A DNA stretch of 64,000 nt from Candidatus Arsenophonus triatominarum (GCF_001640365.1 NZ_LWMI01000010.1:1-64000); one strand, 5' to 3'; positions 1 to 12,513 are shown, counted from the first letter of the stretch. A program made the numbers and translations. Notes: generated by a model from the letters alone, not told the origin.

Positions 1-1292
<1,292 letters not shown>

Positions 1293-1383
1293 ATTGAAAT
1301 TAAATTCTGTTCCGACTCATTGGTCATCACTTGCGAACAGTGCATCGCCCAAGACAAAAGCTACGAGAGTTTTTACTGTCTTT

Positions 1384-1575
1384 CACGAGTTTCGCACCAA
1401 TAAAAAAACGCTCTATTTTTAAGTTTAATTCAGCATAATATATAAATAGACAAAATCTTATAAATTAAGAGCAACTTATTGTAATTTAAATAAATTTATA
1501 CGTTTTAGTAACTTGCAAATTAACCATTGCTTTTAAGCCATTTCTGGAATTTTATATGCCTGTGCGAAACTCGTG
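1384..1575 (+). repeat. IS4-type MITE, copy M1
   Basis: 192-bp non-coding element with 14-bp inverted ends cacgagtttcgcac / gtgcgaaactcgtg and an AT-rich core. It is flanked by the 5-bp direct repeat TCTTT. Removing it plus one TCTTT restores the istB sequence. Here + is the orientation beginning cacgagtttcgcaccaata. Confidence 0.95.
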
Positions 1576-1723
1576 TCTTTATTAAAAGGTGAACAACAAC
1601 AACGAGATGAACGAACTCGCAATCTCTTTAGTTGGATGGCGGGATTCCCAACGCACAAAGAACTTAGTACGTTCGATTTTAAGTTTGTAACGGGCGTTCC
1701 TAAGCAATAAATACAGGAATTAA

Positions 1724-3210
<1,487 letters not shown>

Positions 3211-3316
3211 TGAAAGATAAGCGGGCGCTCAGGAGCAATAACCGAGTAAAGCAGTGGATCAATTTTGATTGATCGTATTTAGCTAAAAAGTGGATCAGTT
3301 TTCGGTGATCGTTGAC

Positions 3317-4083
3317 ACCCTTGCACACTTATGGCAGACAGCTCAATCAACATCCGCATATCCATGTCTCCGTCACCCGGGGTGGTTTGGATAGTAAACA
3401 TGGTGTATGGCGTGAGCTGTTCTTCAAAAAAAGAGTAGTCGAAGAAATTTGGCGAGGCGCTGTCATCAGGCTGCTGCGTCACAGTTATGACCTGATAAAT
3501 CCTAGCAGGCTTCCCTGTCTTGGGCATATCCGTGACCGGAAGCGGTGGTGGCGTTACTTAAAGGCGCAGTACGGACGTTACTGGAAAGTGCACTTTGCCT
3601 AGAAAACGAAAGGGGAGTGGCATAGCGTAAAATAACCTAGGTCGTTACCTTAAACGCCCACCGATATCTGCGTCAAAACTGCGGCATTACCGAGGAGGAG
3701 CGGTTGTCCATCATTACTATGACTACAGGACTGGGCAGCACCGGCAGCATACCCTACCTCAGGAAGAGATGATTAGGCGTTATATTAGCCATATTCCGGC
3801 GAGGCATTTTAAGATAGTGCGTTACTACGGTTTTTTGTCGAATCGCAAAAGACGCGTGTTATTGTCGAAGGTGTATAAGGCGTTGGAGATGACGGCGCGT
3901 AAAAAACCGGAGAAACCTGGTTTTGCAGTGCTGATGAAAGGGTTTCTGCGCACCGATCCGTACAAATGTATTCTGTGTGGTGACAGGCTATTTTTTACCA
4001 GCGCCCAGGCTGGCAAACAGGCAATGAAATTGTTGTCAGAAAGACTGGATAACCTGGAGAAAAAACGAGGGTTACTTAGCTAA
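3317..4083 (+). pseudogene. IS91-family (Y2/HUH-type) transposase fragment
   Basis: Two open segments, 3318-3602 and 3769-4083, plus a frameshifted link carry the IS91 pattern: LNQHPHIHVSVTRGGL (HxH metal-binding motif), LPCLGHIRD, QYGRYWKVHFA, GRYLKRPPIS, then IRRYISHIPARHFKIVRYYG and a C-terminal DPYKCILCGDR zinc-like motif. IS91 transposases act by rolling-circle transposition. The N-terminus is missing because the IS21 relic abuts it at about 3316. It is broken in at least one place (stop at 3602). Confidence 0.75.
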
Positions 4084-4365
4084 AACTAGGGTTAATGTCT
4101 CTAAAATTAGGGTGTTAGATGAAAAAACACACTATCTGATGAAAATTCGACCTGCAACAGTTTCAATAAACCGATTCTCTCTCCTTTTAGCAATAATGGA
4201 TGGCTTTTACTCCTCACCTTAAGTGCGATTCAATTTCCTAACCATCAAGTTAATTATTTATTATTTTAACAGTTAGTTTGATCAATTTTATGGCTTTAGT
4301 ACGGTATTTTATATTAAATGATAAAGGAAACTAAGATTTAGTGCTTATCGTTTGAAGGAGTAAAT

Positions 4366-4804
4366 ATGTATAAAATAATTCTCGTTCCAATTGATATCCC
4401 AGAAAAAGAACTAATAAAAAAAGCACTCAAACATGCGCTTTATATTGCTAGATTATCTGATGCTAAATTGCATTTCTTGCATGTTGCCCCTGATATGTCT
4501 CGTTATTCAATGAGTTATAGTTATCATTATAATTTATTAGCTAATTTTGCCAAGAAAACGATCGAAAGTTCAGAAAAACAATTAAAACAAATAGTTAAGC
4601 ATATTGATTATCCTAAAGAAAAAATTTCTTACTCGGTGGAGATGGGGTTACCTAGAGATAAAGTTTTATCAGAAGCAGAAAAAATAGGTGCTGATTTGAT
4701 AGTAGTTGGCTTCCCGCCGACCAAATATTGCCACGCATTTGCTAGGTTCGAATGCTTCGGCTATTGTTTCTAATGCCTCGATTTCGATATTGATAGTTCG
4801 GTAG
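4366..4804 (+). pseudogene. uspF: Universal stress protein, UspF-like, one-base frameshift
   Basis: UspA-superfamily proteins bind ATP and are induced in stress. The start has a strong GAAGGAG ribosome site. The protein opens MYKIILVPIDIPEKE and continues with HFLHVAPD and GADLIVVG. One extra base near 4711 shifts the frame and gives a stop at 4773. In the +1 frame the rest is SRRPNIATHLLGSNASAIV then ILIVR and a stop at 4804, which includes the family's nucleotide-binding G-S-N-A block. Corrected length is about 145 residues, against 144 in E. coli. Either a recent pseudogene or a sequencing error. UspF fits better than UspG from the IPAH/SHRP-like region, but this is a recollection. Confidence 0.8.
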
Positions 4805-4970
4805 CTAATATTATTATAATGCAAAAAATTAGTTAATTTACCTGCTTTTTTAGTTAAGTTAATTATATTAAATGAAAAAAATCGTAGTAAATTATTTCGT
4901 TGTTGTAAATCAGATTATTTGTGAAAAGTATTGCTAATTTTGTTCTAAAAAGAGCGCTATTAATTATGTT
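4805..4970. other. AT-rich spacer between uspF remnant and MITE
   Basis: I see no gene here. It ends in ATGTT, the left target duplication of MITE copy M2. Confidence 0.5.
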
Positions 4971-5161
4971 CACGAGTTTCGCACAGGCATATAAAATTCC
5001 AGAAATGGCTTAAAAGCAATGGTTAATTTGCAAGTTACTAAAACGTATAAATTTGTTTAAATTACAATAAATTGCTTTTAATTTATAAGATTTTGTCTAT
5101 TTATATATTATGCTGAATTAAACTTAAAAATAGAGCGTTTTTTATTGGTGCGAAACTCGTG
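4971..5161 (-). repeat. IS4-type MITE, copy M2
   Basis: 191 bp in the cacgagtttcgcacaggcat orientation, with ATGTT directly repeated on both sides. It sits about 75 bp upstream of the yjjP start, so it may lie in or near the yjjPB promoter. Confidence 0.95.
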
Positions 5162-5238
5162 ATGTTGTCTGCTACTGAGCAATAACTTAATTGCTATCAT
5201 TACTATTAATAAAATTCTGCAGGTGTATAGGCTACAAA

Positions 5239-6036
5239 ATGGAATATATTGAATCTAATTATCATACTGAAACAGAAAAGCAGAGAAAAATTACTCGCCT
5301 TTGTATTCAATGCGCTCAGCTCCTTTTTCAACACGGCGCTGAAAGTATGTTAGTGGAACAATTATCAACCCGATTAGGTATTGCCTTAGGCGTGGATCAA
5401 GTTGATAGCGCAATATCTTCTAATGCGATTGTTTTAACAACTGTAATTAACGGTCGCTGTATGACGTCAACCCGTAAAAATATTGATCATGGCATAAATA
5501 TGCATGTGGTAACTAAGGTTCAGCACACGGTGATATTGGCTGAATATAAATTGTTAGATTGCGATAAGGTTCAGCAGCGTCTGGCTGAAATAAAACCACT
5601 ATGTTATCCTCGTTGGTTACTGGTGCTTATGATCGGATTATCTTGTGGCTGTTTTTGTAAGCTGAATGGGGGTGGCTGGGATGGTTGCTTTGTCACTTTT
5701 ATTGCCAGCGGTTGTGCAATGTACATTCGACAAATTCTTACAGCTCAATATATGAATCCATTGATTATTTTTTGTATTACCGCCTTTGTGGCTACTACAG
5801 TATCTGGTTTTGTATTAAATATTCCTTATTTTTCCAATACATCGACGATTTCTATGGCAGCCAGTGTTTTATTGTTAGTTCCTGGATTTCCATTAATTAA
5901 TTCTGTGGCAGATATGTTTAAAGGTCATATTAATACTGGATTAGCGCGTTGGGCAATGGCGAGTTTGCTGACATTAGTGACTTGTATCGGTATAACCATG
6001 GCTATGGCGGTTTGGGGATTAAGAAATTGGGCATAA
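5239..6036 (+). CDS. yjjP: YjjP, threonine/serine exporter (ThrE) family, N-domain subunit
   Basis: Inner-membrane protein of the ThrE superfamily. In E. coli YjjP works with YjjB as a split ThrE exporter; succinate export has been reported for the pair. The soluble front part contains [28 protein letters not shown] and TSTRKN, followed from about residue 120 by hydrophobic helices ([32 protein letters not shown]). I chose ATG 5239 because the alignment to the E. coli protein begins there (about 265 residues); an in-frame ATG at 5191 would add 16 unrelated residues. The 3' end overlaps yjjB by about 25 bp, so the two are translationally linked. A MITE lies just upstream. Confidence 0.9.
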   Translation: MEYIESNYHTETEKQRKITRLCIQCAQLLFQHGAESMLVEQLSTRLGIALGVDQVDSAISSNAIVLTTVINGRCMTSTRKNIDHGINMHVVTKVQHTVILAEYKLLDCDKVQQRLAEIKPLCYPRWLLVLMIGLSCGCFCKLNGGGWDGCFVTFIASGCAMYIRQILTAQYMNPLIIFCITAFVATTVSGFVLNIPYFSNTSTISMAASVLLLVPGFPLINSVADMFKGHINTGLARWAMASLLTLVTCIGITMAMAVWGLRNWA

Positions 6037-6497
6037 TATTTTTACTCACTTTGATTGAAAAAATGTTATTAGCTGCCATACCTGCAGCCGGTTTTGCCAT
6101 GGTCTTTAATGTGCCAGTACGGGCGTTAAAATATTGTGCTTTGTTGGGGGCTATAGGTTATGGTTTTCGTATGATACTGATGGAAATGAGCTTTCGTATT
6201 GAATGGGCAAGTTTTTGCGCGGCAATTTTAATTGGCATTATTGGTATTCAATGGTCACGTTGGTGGTTGGCGCATCCGAAAGTGTTTACCGTTGCGGCGA
6301 TTATTCCTATGTTTCCAGGTATAAGTGCTTATATCGCGATGATATCGTTAGTAAAAATTGCTCATTTGGGCTATAACGCTGAATTACTTGAGACATTAGT
6401 AACACATTTTATTAAAACCTTATTTATTGTCGGTGCTTTATCGGTTGGTTTATCTATTCCCGGGTTATGGTTATATCGTAAGCGTCCACGAGTTTAG
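6012..6497 (+). CDS. yjjB: YjjB, threonine/serine exporter family, C-domain subunit
   Basis: Membrane partner of YjjP. It starts inside the end of yjjP and ends with the family-typical [16 protein letters not shown]. Conserved blocks are [44 protein letters not shown] and ISAYIAMIS, with about five hydrophobic helices. The start is uncertain. No ATG fits the family N-terminus, and TTG at 6012 or 6027 gives the expected length of roughly 157-161 residues. An ATG at 5949 in this frame would add 21 residues read entirely out of yjjP coding sequence, which I think is not used. Confidence 0.85.
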   Translation: MGIKKLGIIFLLTLIEKMLLAAIPAAGFAMVFNVPVRALKYCALLGAIGYGFRMILMEMSFRIEWASFCAAILIGIIGIQWSRWWLAHPKVFTVAAIIPMFPGISAYIAMISLVKIAHLGYNAELLETLVTHFIKTLFIVGALSVGLSIPGLWLYRKRPRV

Positions 6498-6670
6498 TTT
6501 TGTATTGAATTTAGGGTAATATCAAATTGTTGCTCACCGGATATTATAATTTGAATATTAAGTTCTTCTTCTGAATATTTAGCAATAATGACCTTAACAT
6601 CATTTTCTTGAGCATGTTTTTTAGTTACATCAATTAGTTATTCTTTTAAGTGTTTTATTAATGTATTCAT
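6494..6670 (-). pseudogene. Small unrecognised ORF with an in-frame stop
   Basis: On the minus strand ATG at 6670 opens MNTLIKHLKE, then TAA, then a clean 47-codon frame (HAQENDVKVIIAKYSEEELN...) to a stop at 6494, touching the yjjB stop. The acidic and lysine-rich content and the upstream purine-rich stretch look coding. I do not recognise the family. It could be a small-protein pseudogene or chance. It is the only candidate in the 391-bp gap between yjjB and endA; the rest of that gap is AT-rich. Confidence 0.35.
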
Positions 6671-7100
6671 TTTATTTCCTAAATGAAAATTAAATTTTAT
6701 TTTTATATAACCTATTTTAAATAATTAATTATATTTTTATACAAAAAAAAGATAAAGTTTTTATAGATATTCATCATATAAAATAAGAAAATAAAATTAA
6801 GTTTTTTCATATAGTTGTCGATAATAATGAAAAAATTATATGACTAAAATAGTCGATTTATTTATTAATTTTAACCAGGACGTTAATTTTGAAATTAATA
6901 CATTTTTTAACGGTAATAATTACCGTGATGATAGTTTTTTGTACGCCATTTAATTTATTAGCAACACCGATTACTTTTGATGAAGCAAAAAAATTGCCCG
7001 TAATGAAATTTACTTTGATCAAGCTGGCGGAAATCAAGGAACGCTCTATTGTGGATGCCAATGGTAATGGATGGGTAAAAGTGGTGGTAGGGTAGATTTA

Positions 7101-7980
7101 TAGCTAGGCGACTTAATTTTGATTACAGCATATGTATTAAAAACAGGTCATCGATAGTGCATCCTGTTTCCATCTTTTTACGTTTAGCTTGAGACCATTT
7201 ATGTTCTATAGGATTTAAATCTGGTGAATACACAGGCAAATATTCTATCTGGTGTCCTGCGTTTATAATTGCCTGTTCAATATTCTTACCTTTGTGAAAG
7301 CTAGCGTTGTCCATAAAAATAACAGAATTTTCAGGAAGTTCTGGGAGCAATATTTTTGTGATCCAAACATAAAAAACATCACGATTAATATTGCAATCAA
7401 ATAATCCGATAGCAAAAAGGGTTGTTCCCAATAAAGCGCCAATAACATTTGTTCTTCCCTTAGCACCCAGTTTTTCAGGCCAAAACAACGGTGACCTTTT
7501 GGGGAATAGCCGTGAGTTCGTGGAGTGTCATGTGAAAAACCACTTTCATCAATAAAAACAACAGATTTATCTTTTTTTTCATACTGTTGTCTTTTTTGCT
7601 GATGTGCCAGCCTGTCGCTTTCGTTGGTTTTTGGATGGAATAGAGTTTTTTTTATAGGTTAATCCCAGCTTTTTAAGGGATTGCCAAATAGTCTTTTTAC
7701 AAACACCGAATCGCTCTGCCCGTTCCTTTTGGTAAGCATCTGGATACTGTTCCACATCTTTTGCTAAAGCATTTTTATCGAGCTTCCTCTTACGTGGCGT
7801 TGAATTTTTTGGCTCTGGTCGTTTAAGCCAACGTACTAAAGACGCTTTTCCAATACGGAATTGTTTCGCAGTTTCTCGAATTGTTAAACCTTCGGCTTTC
7901 CTTACAGATATTACTTTACGTCGAAAATCAATTATATAACTCATAACACACCTTGTAATCAAAATTAAGTCGCCTAGCTA
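7101..7980 (-). mobile_element. IS630-like element, copy 1 (880 bp)
   Basis: Terminal repeats tagctaggcgacttaatttt / inverse, with TA on both sides (7099-7100 and 7981-7982), the usual IS630 target. It is one base shorter than the other copies because agcacccag replaces agcaccccag near 7470. Inserted in endA. Confidence 0.95.
7123..7944 (-). pseudogene. IS630-like transposase, copy 1, frameshifted
   Basis: The orfA part (MSYTIDFRRKVISVRKAEGL, a helix-turn-helix) matches the other copies except for a valine-to-isoleucine-type codon change (IIDF). The orfB part carries MDNASFH and NPIEHKW of the DDE domain. A missing C near 7470 breaks orfB upstream of these, in addition to the shared A8 frame junction near 7655. 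Probably inactive. Confidence 0.85.
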
Positions 7981-8562
7981 TAACTAGCTATGGTTACCAA
8001 GTAAGAAAACAAATAAATAGAGCACAGCGAATAGAGTGGGAACATATTGTGCCGGCATGGGTATTTGGTTATCAGCGCCAATGTTGGCAAAAAGGGGGAC
8101 GAAAGAATTGTGTAATGACAGATCCTGTTTTTCGCGCCATCGAAGCCGATCTGTATAACATTGCGCCTTCTATTGGTGAAGTAAATGGTGATAGAAGCAA
8201 TTTTAATTATGGTCAATTAGCCTCGTCAGTTTTATCGCTTTATGGCCAATGCCAAAGCCGGGTGGATTTTAAAAATCGTATTTTTGAGCCCAGAAATGAA
8301 GTAAAAGGCCAGGTTGCTCGTGTTATGTTTTATATGTATGACCGATATAATCTTACTATGTCAAAACAACAACAGCTATTAATTGCCTGGGATCGACAAT
8401 TTCCGGTTAATCGTTGGGAAAAGTTGCAAAATGAGCGAATTGGCAAAATTACAGGGCACTATAACCTATAACCAGTTTGTGACCGGTGAATTAACCTGGC
8501 AATTAGGCCATAGAAATCAGGCGGCCGGTTTGTCAGTTGCAACTGCTGAAATAGAAAAAAAG

Positions 8563-8767
8563 CAATTAAAACAAAAAGTAATGTTTCTGATATGGCGCGC
8601 AATTATCTTACTGCCGCGATTAAAGGTAATCAAATTAGCCAAATATACCACTTTTCTCATTGTCAGGGATATAAGGTTTTATCAGCCAAAAATAGTATTG
8701 TTTTTGAAAATGAGTAGGCCGCTATTGCTGCGGGTTATCGATTAGCCAAAAATTGCCCGCGACAATA
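8563..8767 (+). pseudogene. Fragment with a GN-S-IYH-C-GYK motif, family uncertain
   Basis: One frame gives NYLTAAIKGNQISQIYHFSH, then CQGYKVLSAKNSIVFENE, a TAG stop, then AIAAGYRLAKNCPR and TAA. The layout (GN.xS.IYH..x.C..Y then AI.AGYR.AKNC) resembles the short Ada-like zinc module at the C-terminus of several nucleases. It lies directly after the endA remnant, so it may be the remains of an adjacent or fused nuclease gene. The start is lost and the stop interrupts the motif. Confidence 0.4.
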
Positions 8768-9225
8768 AAAAAATACTTATTATCAAACAAATAGCTTATT
8801 ATCAAGTTGATCTTATTAACTGTGGTTATTAATAAATTATCAGATGACTTAAGGTGATTGTTTGTGTAATAAAGTTGACAGGCAAGCAATAATCTACAAT
8901 ATTTTTTGTATCAGAGATGTTAAAATATTTTTATAGTCAATTAATGGATATAAAATAATATTAGGCTCTTGAGGATGTTTTATAGTCGTAGTTCTGTGTT
9001 TGATGATGTTCAGCATAGGGGATATGGATGATAAAATGTTTAAAATATACTCTTCAGTCATTAACCGGTTGTAAGTTATCCATAGCATGCAAGATGGAGA
9101 AATTTGTAACCGGTTTTTTCGTGCAAATCATAAAATTGGAGACAATCCTTTGTTTTAAATAGCTTTTTTGTGTAGATATTCAAATATTATTACCATCGAC
9201 ATATAGACTATCGAAAGGTAAAACT
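8768..9225. other. Intergenic region, 458 bp
   Basis: AT-rich with no supported gene. It contains a TTGACA hexamer at about 8875 with AT-rich hexamers 14-17 bp downstream, which could be part of a promoter for the phoH remnant, but the spacing is poor. The minus-strand frame at 8894-9088 has no recognisable content. Confidence 0.4.
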
Positions 9226-9597
9226 GTGAGTAGACAGAAAGCTGCAACAAGAGCACGCCGAGAATTAAGAAGATCTTATAAGAAAAGAGAGTCGCTCGTC
9301 TCGTTTAAAAGAGATCAACAATGTGGCATCTTTTGCTGATTTTACAGGTATTGAAACAATTGGTATGGCATGTGAAACTCGTGATCGTTCTCCCATTATT
9401 CCTCGCAGTGAAGCACAAAGAAAATATATTGAAGCTATTAAGTGGCAAAAATTGATTTTGGCAAATGGTGAAGCAGGATGTGGTAAAACATTTATTAGTT
9501 CTGCAATGGCGGCTGATGCTCTTATCAATAAAGAAATCAATAAAATTACCGTAACTCGCCCAGTGCTGCAAGCAGAGGAGGATTTAGCACGAGTTTC
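9226..9597 (+). pseudogene. phoH: PhoH-like P-loop ATPase, truncated and frameshifted
   Basis: PhoH proteins are P-loop NTPases, often with RNA-related roles. GTG 9226 opens SRQKAATRARRELRRSYKK, matching the E. coli PhoH N-terminus. A frameshift near 9285 moves the reading to SSRLKEINNVASFADFTG, ETIGMACETRDRSPIIPRSEAQ, the Walker A region LANGEAGCGKTFIS and TRPVLQAEEDL. The gene is then cut at 9598 by the left end of an IS4-type element. The remaining C-terminal half is not in this window. Confidence 0.85.
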
Positions 9598-9691
9598 GCA
9601 ATCTCCAAAAAAGAAGTATAAATTTAAAAACAAGAAAAAATCAGGGTGTTTATATTTTGTCAGTTTATCCATGCATTAAAAATATCTATAA
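9598..9691 (+). mobile_element. IS4-type element, left-end fragment
   Basis: It begins cacgagtttcgcaatctcc and matches the left end of the fuller copy at 12514 for about 94 bp, then stops where MITE M3 begins. It is a truncated end, not a mobile unit. Confidence 0.85.
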
Positions 9692-9866
9692 CACGAGTTT
9701 CGCACCAATAAAAAAACGCTCTATTTTTAAGTTTAATTCAGCATAATCTTATAAATTAAAAGCAACTTATTGTAATTTAAACAAATTTATACGTTCTAGT
9801 AACTTGCAAATTAACCATTGCTTTTAAGCCATTTCTGGAATTTTATATGCCTGTGCGAAATTCGTG
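9692..9866 (+). repeat. IS4-type MITE, copy M3 (internal deletion)
   Basis: 175 bp; it lacks the atataaatagacaaa segment of the core. The right end reads gcgaaattcgtg, one mismatch. Its flanks do not form a duplication: the left is IS4-type DNA, the right is IS982 DNA. It is therefore a recombination junction rather than a simple insertion. Confidence 0.9.
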
Positions 9867-10309
9867 TAATTATCAATCATTTGGGGGAAATACTCAGTTT
9901 TTGACTTACACCAGGAAACACAGATGATCGGAAACCATTACCTGAGCTGATAAAAGATCTTTCTGGTTATTTGTATGCGAATAAAGGGTATTTATCGGCT
10001 TCACTGAAACAGCAACTGAAAACAATGGGAATTAATCTTATAACGAATATCAAGAAGAAAATGAAGCCTGTTGAACAGACTTGTTTCGACAAAGCCATCT
10101 TGCGTCATCGTTCTGTCATTGAAACGGTATTTGATGAGTTAAAAAATCTTTGTCAGATAGCGCATACGCGGCACCGCTCTCCTGCTAACTTTGTAGTGAA
10201 TTTATTAACAGGGCGGGTTGCATATTGTTTAATTCCATCTAAACCAAAGATACCTGTGGCAGGAACATATCTTCAAGCATAATTGATAATGCTTATCCCG
10301 AACTCAGGT
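9867..10309 (+). mobile_element. IS982-like element, 3' part
   Basis: It carries the C-terminal half of an IS982-type transposase (YANKGYLSASLKQQLKTMG, INLITNIKKKMK, FDELKNLCQIAHTRHRS) and ends with cttatcccgaactcaggt, the element's terminal repeat. The 5' half is missing, and a base loss near 9900 breaks the frame. Inactive. Confidence 0.85.
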
Positions 10310-10325
10310 TAATTACGATATTATT

Positions 10326-10502
10326 ATGAGTCATAACAGTAAAGTGTCTACTTCAGATAAAGCTCATCCGACAGATCGTGTTTATCGCGTGGTATGGCAA
10401 AAAATTTGTGAGGCCCTTTGGGAAAGAGGTTACACTTTTGGCACGCTTCCGGTAGCCAAGGGTTGTAATCATAGTGATACTCAATTTTGTACTCGGCTTT
10501 GA
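10326..10502 (+). CDS. Hypothetical 58-residue ORF, unrecognised
   Basis: ATG AGT CAT AAC opens a short frame with DRVYRVVWQKICEALWERG and a stop at 10502, just before the ychF terminator. I do not recognise it. The reverse strand is also open here (10348-10548), but that frame would start with GTG inside a perfect terminator stem, so the plus strand is the better guess. It may be a remnant. It fills most of the gap between the IS982 fragment and ychF. Confidence 0.3.
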   Translation: MSHNSKVSTSDKAHPTDRVYRVVWQKICEALWERGYTFGTLPVAKGCNHSDTQFCTRL

Positions 10503-10538
10503 TGGAGCTAGCATCAAAAATTGAGCCATAATCAATAG

Positions 10539-10567
10539 AAAACCCCACGCAAATTGCGTGGGGTTTT
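10539..10567 (-). terminator. Rho-independent terminator of ychF
   Basis: Perfect 14-bp stem AAAACCCCACGCAA / TTGCGTGGGGTTTT with a minimal loop, about 60 bp past the ychF stop. T-runs on both strands make it potentially bidirectional. Confidence 0.85.
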
Positions 10568-10625
10568 AGTGTTTTTGCGGTCTTTATAGATTATGTTGAG
10601 ATGCCATAAAGCCGGCCAGAATGGA

Positions 10626-11717
10626 TCAAACATTAAACAAAAAGTTCATCACATCGCCATCTTGTACAATATAATCTTTCCCTTCGGCGCGCATTTTGCC
10701 GGCTTCTTTGGCGCCTTGCTCACCGTTATAGTGAATAAAATCGGTAAATGAGATTGTCTGGGCGCGGATAAAACCTTTTTCAAAGTCGGTGTGGATTTTA
10801 CCGGCCGCATGCGGTGCGGTGGCACCAACGGGGATGGTCCAGGCGCGAACTTCTTTGACCCCGGCAGTGAAGTAAGTTTGTAAATTAAGTAACTTATAAC
10901 CGGCGCGGATCACACGATTTAGTCCCAGTTCTTCAATACCCAGCTCAGCCATAAATTCGTCGCGTTCATCTTCATCCAGTTCGGCGATATCGATTTCAAC
11001 GGCAGCACATACTGGCACCACAACCGAGTCCTCTCTTTCAGCAATGGCCCGCACTGCATCTAGGTGGGGATTATTGTTAAAACCATCTTCACTCACATTG
11101 GCAATATACATAGTTGGTTTGAGGGTTAAAAAGCTGAGATAGCGGATGGCGGCTTTTTCTTCTTTACTCAACGCTAGAGTTCGTAGCATCTCTGCGTTTT
11201 CAAGATGCGGTAAACATTTTGTCAAAATGTCTAATTCAATTTTTGCTTCTTTGTCGCCACCTTTAGCTTTTTTCTGAATGCGATGAATAGCACGTTCACA
11301 GGTATCTAAGTCAGCTAATGCCAATTCAGTATTAATGGTATCAATATCCGCTAGTGGATCGACCTGGCCGGCAACATGGACAATGCTATCATTGTCGAAA
11401 CAGCGAACAACATGGCCGATCGCTTCAGTTTCACGAATATTAGTTAAAAATTGATTGCCTAAACCTTCGCCTTTAGATGCGCCTTTTACCAGTCCGGCAA
11501 TGTCGACAAATTCCATTGTGGTGGGTAGTACTCGCTGTGGTTTGACAATTTGCGCCAATTGATCAAGACGAGGATCGGGCATCGGTACCACACCGGTATT
11601 AGGCTCGATAGTACAAAAAGGGAAGTTTGCTGCCTCGATGTCGGCTTTGGTCAGTGCATTAAAAAGCGTTGATTTTCCTACATTGGGCAGACCAACGATA
11701 CCGCATTTAAATCCCAT
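10626..11717 (-). CDS. ychF: Redox-regulated ATPase YchF (OLA1/Obg-type)
   Basis: Complete 363-residue P-loop protein, the same length as in E. coli. It binds ribosomes and prefers ATP over GTP. Visible motifs are the G1 P-loop [14 protein letters not shown] at residues 8-21, the G3 [20 protein letters not shown] near residue 75, and the ATP-specific NVSE motif (IANVSEDG) near 200 in place of NKxD. The C-terminal TGS-like domain ends [20 protein letters not shown]...MNFLFNV. It lies downstream of pth (116-bp gap) in the usual enterobacterial pth-ychF order, with a strong terminator after it. Confidence 0.97.
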   Translation of the reverse strand: MGFKCGIVGLPNVGKSTLFNALTKADIEAANFPFCTIEPNTGVVPMPDPRLDQLAQIVKPQRVLPTTMEFVDIAGLVKGASKGEGLGNQFLTNIRETEAIGHVVRCFDNDSIVHVAGQVDPLADIDTINTELALADLDTCERAIHRIQKKAKGGDKEAKIELDILTKCLPHLENAEMLRTLALSKEEKAAIRYLSFLTLKPTMYIANVSEDGFNNNPHLDAVRAIAEREDSVVVPVCAAVEIDIAELDEDERDEFMAELGIEELGLNRVIRAGYKLLNLQTYFTAGVKEVRAWTIPVGATAPHAAGKIHTDFEKGFIRAQTISFTDFIHYNGEQGAKEAGKMRAEGKDYIVQDGDVMNFLFNV

Positions 11718-11833
11718 AAATATGTTACCTTAGTTTTTATCTGTTCAATCGCGTATCGCTAATTGATAAATATGAGTGAATTTATCGATGATTATACACG
11801 TAAAAGTTACCCTGCCGATATGATGTAATAGTA

Positions 11834-12427
11834 TTAACTCGATGCCTTAAAAGCGTGTAATTGGTTTACTGCTTTATTAATGCCTTCATTAAGCAGGATC
11901 GGTGTGCAACGTATTGCTTCATCAATGGTATCATCGATTAATTTTTGTTCCTGGAGGGTGGGTTTATTCAACACAAAGCCTACAACTTTATTTTTATCAC
12001 CGGGATGACCAATGCCGATGCGTAAACGGTAAAAATTAGGGTTGTTGCCCAGTTTATTTTGAATATCTTTAAGACCATTATGTCCGCCATTGCTGCCGCC
12101 TAATTTTATTTTGGCGGCGCCTGGCATTAAATCTAATTCGTCATGGGCGACAAGAATTTCAGCTGGCTTTATACGATAAAAACTGGCTAATGCTAACACT
12201 GATTTTCCACTAAGATTCATATATGTTGTCGGTATCAGTAAGCGAACATCATTATTTGCCAAGTTGATTCTGGCGGTATGACCAAAAAATTTACTTTCTT
12301 CTTTTAGTAATTGATTATGTTGTTTGGCTAATAATTCGACATACCAGGCGCCTGCATTATGCCGAGTTAGCGCATATTCAGAACCTGGGTTAGCCAGACC
12401 GACGATCAGTTTTATGTTATTCACCAT
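11834..12427 (-). CDS. pth: Peptidyl-tRNA hydrolase
   Basis: Cleaves peptidyl-tRNA released from stalled ribosomes and so recycles tRNA; essential in bacteria. It has 197 residues (E. coli 194). Motifs are [21 protein letters not shown] with the catalytic His, [22 protein letters not shown] with the catalytic Asp, [14 protein letters not shown] and [17 protein letters not shown] precedes the ATG by a few bases. In E. coli ychH, dauA and prs follow upstream. Here an IS4/MITE cluster sits between pth and the ychH remnant, beginning only 86 bp upstream of the pth start, so its promoter may be affected. Confidence 0.97.
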   Translation of the reverse strand: MVNNIKLIVGLANPGSEYALTRHNAGAWYVELLAKQHNQLLKEESKFFGHTARINLANNDVRLLIPTTYMNLSGKSVLALASFYRIKPAEILVAHDELDLMPGAAKIKLGGSNGGHNGLKDIQNKLGNNPNFYRLRIGIGHPGDKNKVVGFVLNKPTLQEQKLIDDTIDEAIRCTPILLNEGINKAVNQLHAFKASS

Positions 12428-12513
12428 ATTCTTCCACTATTGAGCGGTTTTAAATAAAGAACATAGCTTACCTTTTCTGATAACCGACTACAAAAAGTTA
12501 AATTTGATGACAG

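Larger units (their letters stand above)
6889..8471 (+). pseudogene. endA: DNA-specific endonuclease I (EndA), split by IS630 and frameshifted
   Basis: EndA is a periplasmic DNase. Codons from 6889 give a signal peptide (MKLIHFLTVIITVMIVFCTPFNLL) and ITFDEAKK. A frameshift follows, and in another frame come GTLYCGCQW, a stop, and GKSGGRVDL. After the IS630 copy at 7101-7980 the sequence resumes exactly with SYGYQVRKQINRAQRIEWEH, PAWVFGYQRQCWQ and GEVNGDRSNF, which carry the catalytic beta-beta-alpha-metal His and Asn region. Frameshifts before the insertion and the IS itself both inactivate it. The ending GHYNL at 8471 lacks the usual C-terminal tail, so that end is also eroded. An out-of-phase open frame continues to 8745. 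Confidence 0.9.

Noticed and set aside
7263-7466. 67-residue frame MLREEQMLLALYWEQ... repeated in every IS630 copy, as a small conserved gene
   Set aside because: It is an alternate-frame reading of the transposase catalytic region and is conserved only because the element is.
9226-9597. phoH-like gene as evidence of a prophage
   Set aside because: PhoH occurs in phages and bacterial chromosomes; the N-terminus matches the bacterial protein and no other phage gene is nearby.
9265-9672. 135-codon minus-strand frame over the phoH remnant
   Set aside because: The opposite strand carries recognisable PhoH motifs including Walker A; the frame also runs across the IS4-type junction.
10348-10548. 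Minus-strand ORF starting in the ychF terminator as a real gene
   Set aside because: Its GTG start lies within the perfect terminator stem and there is no ribosome site, so a true start there is unlikely.
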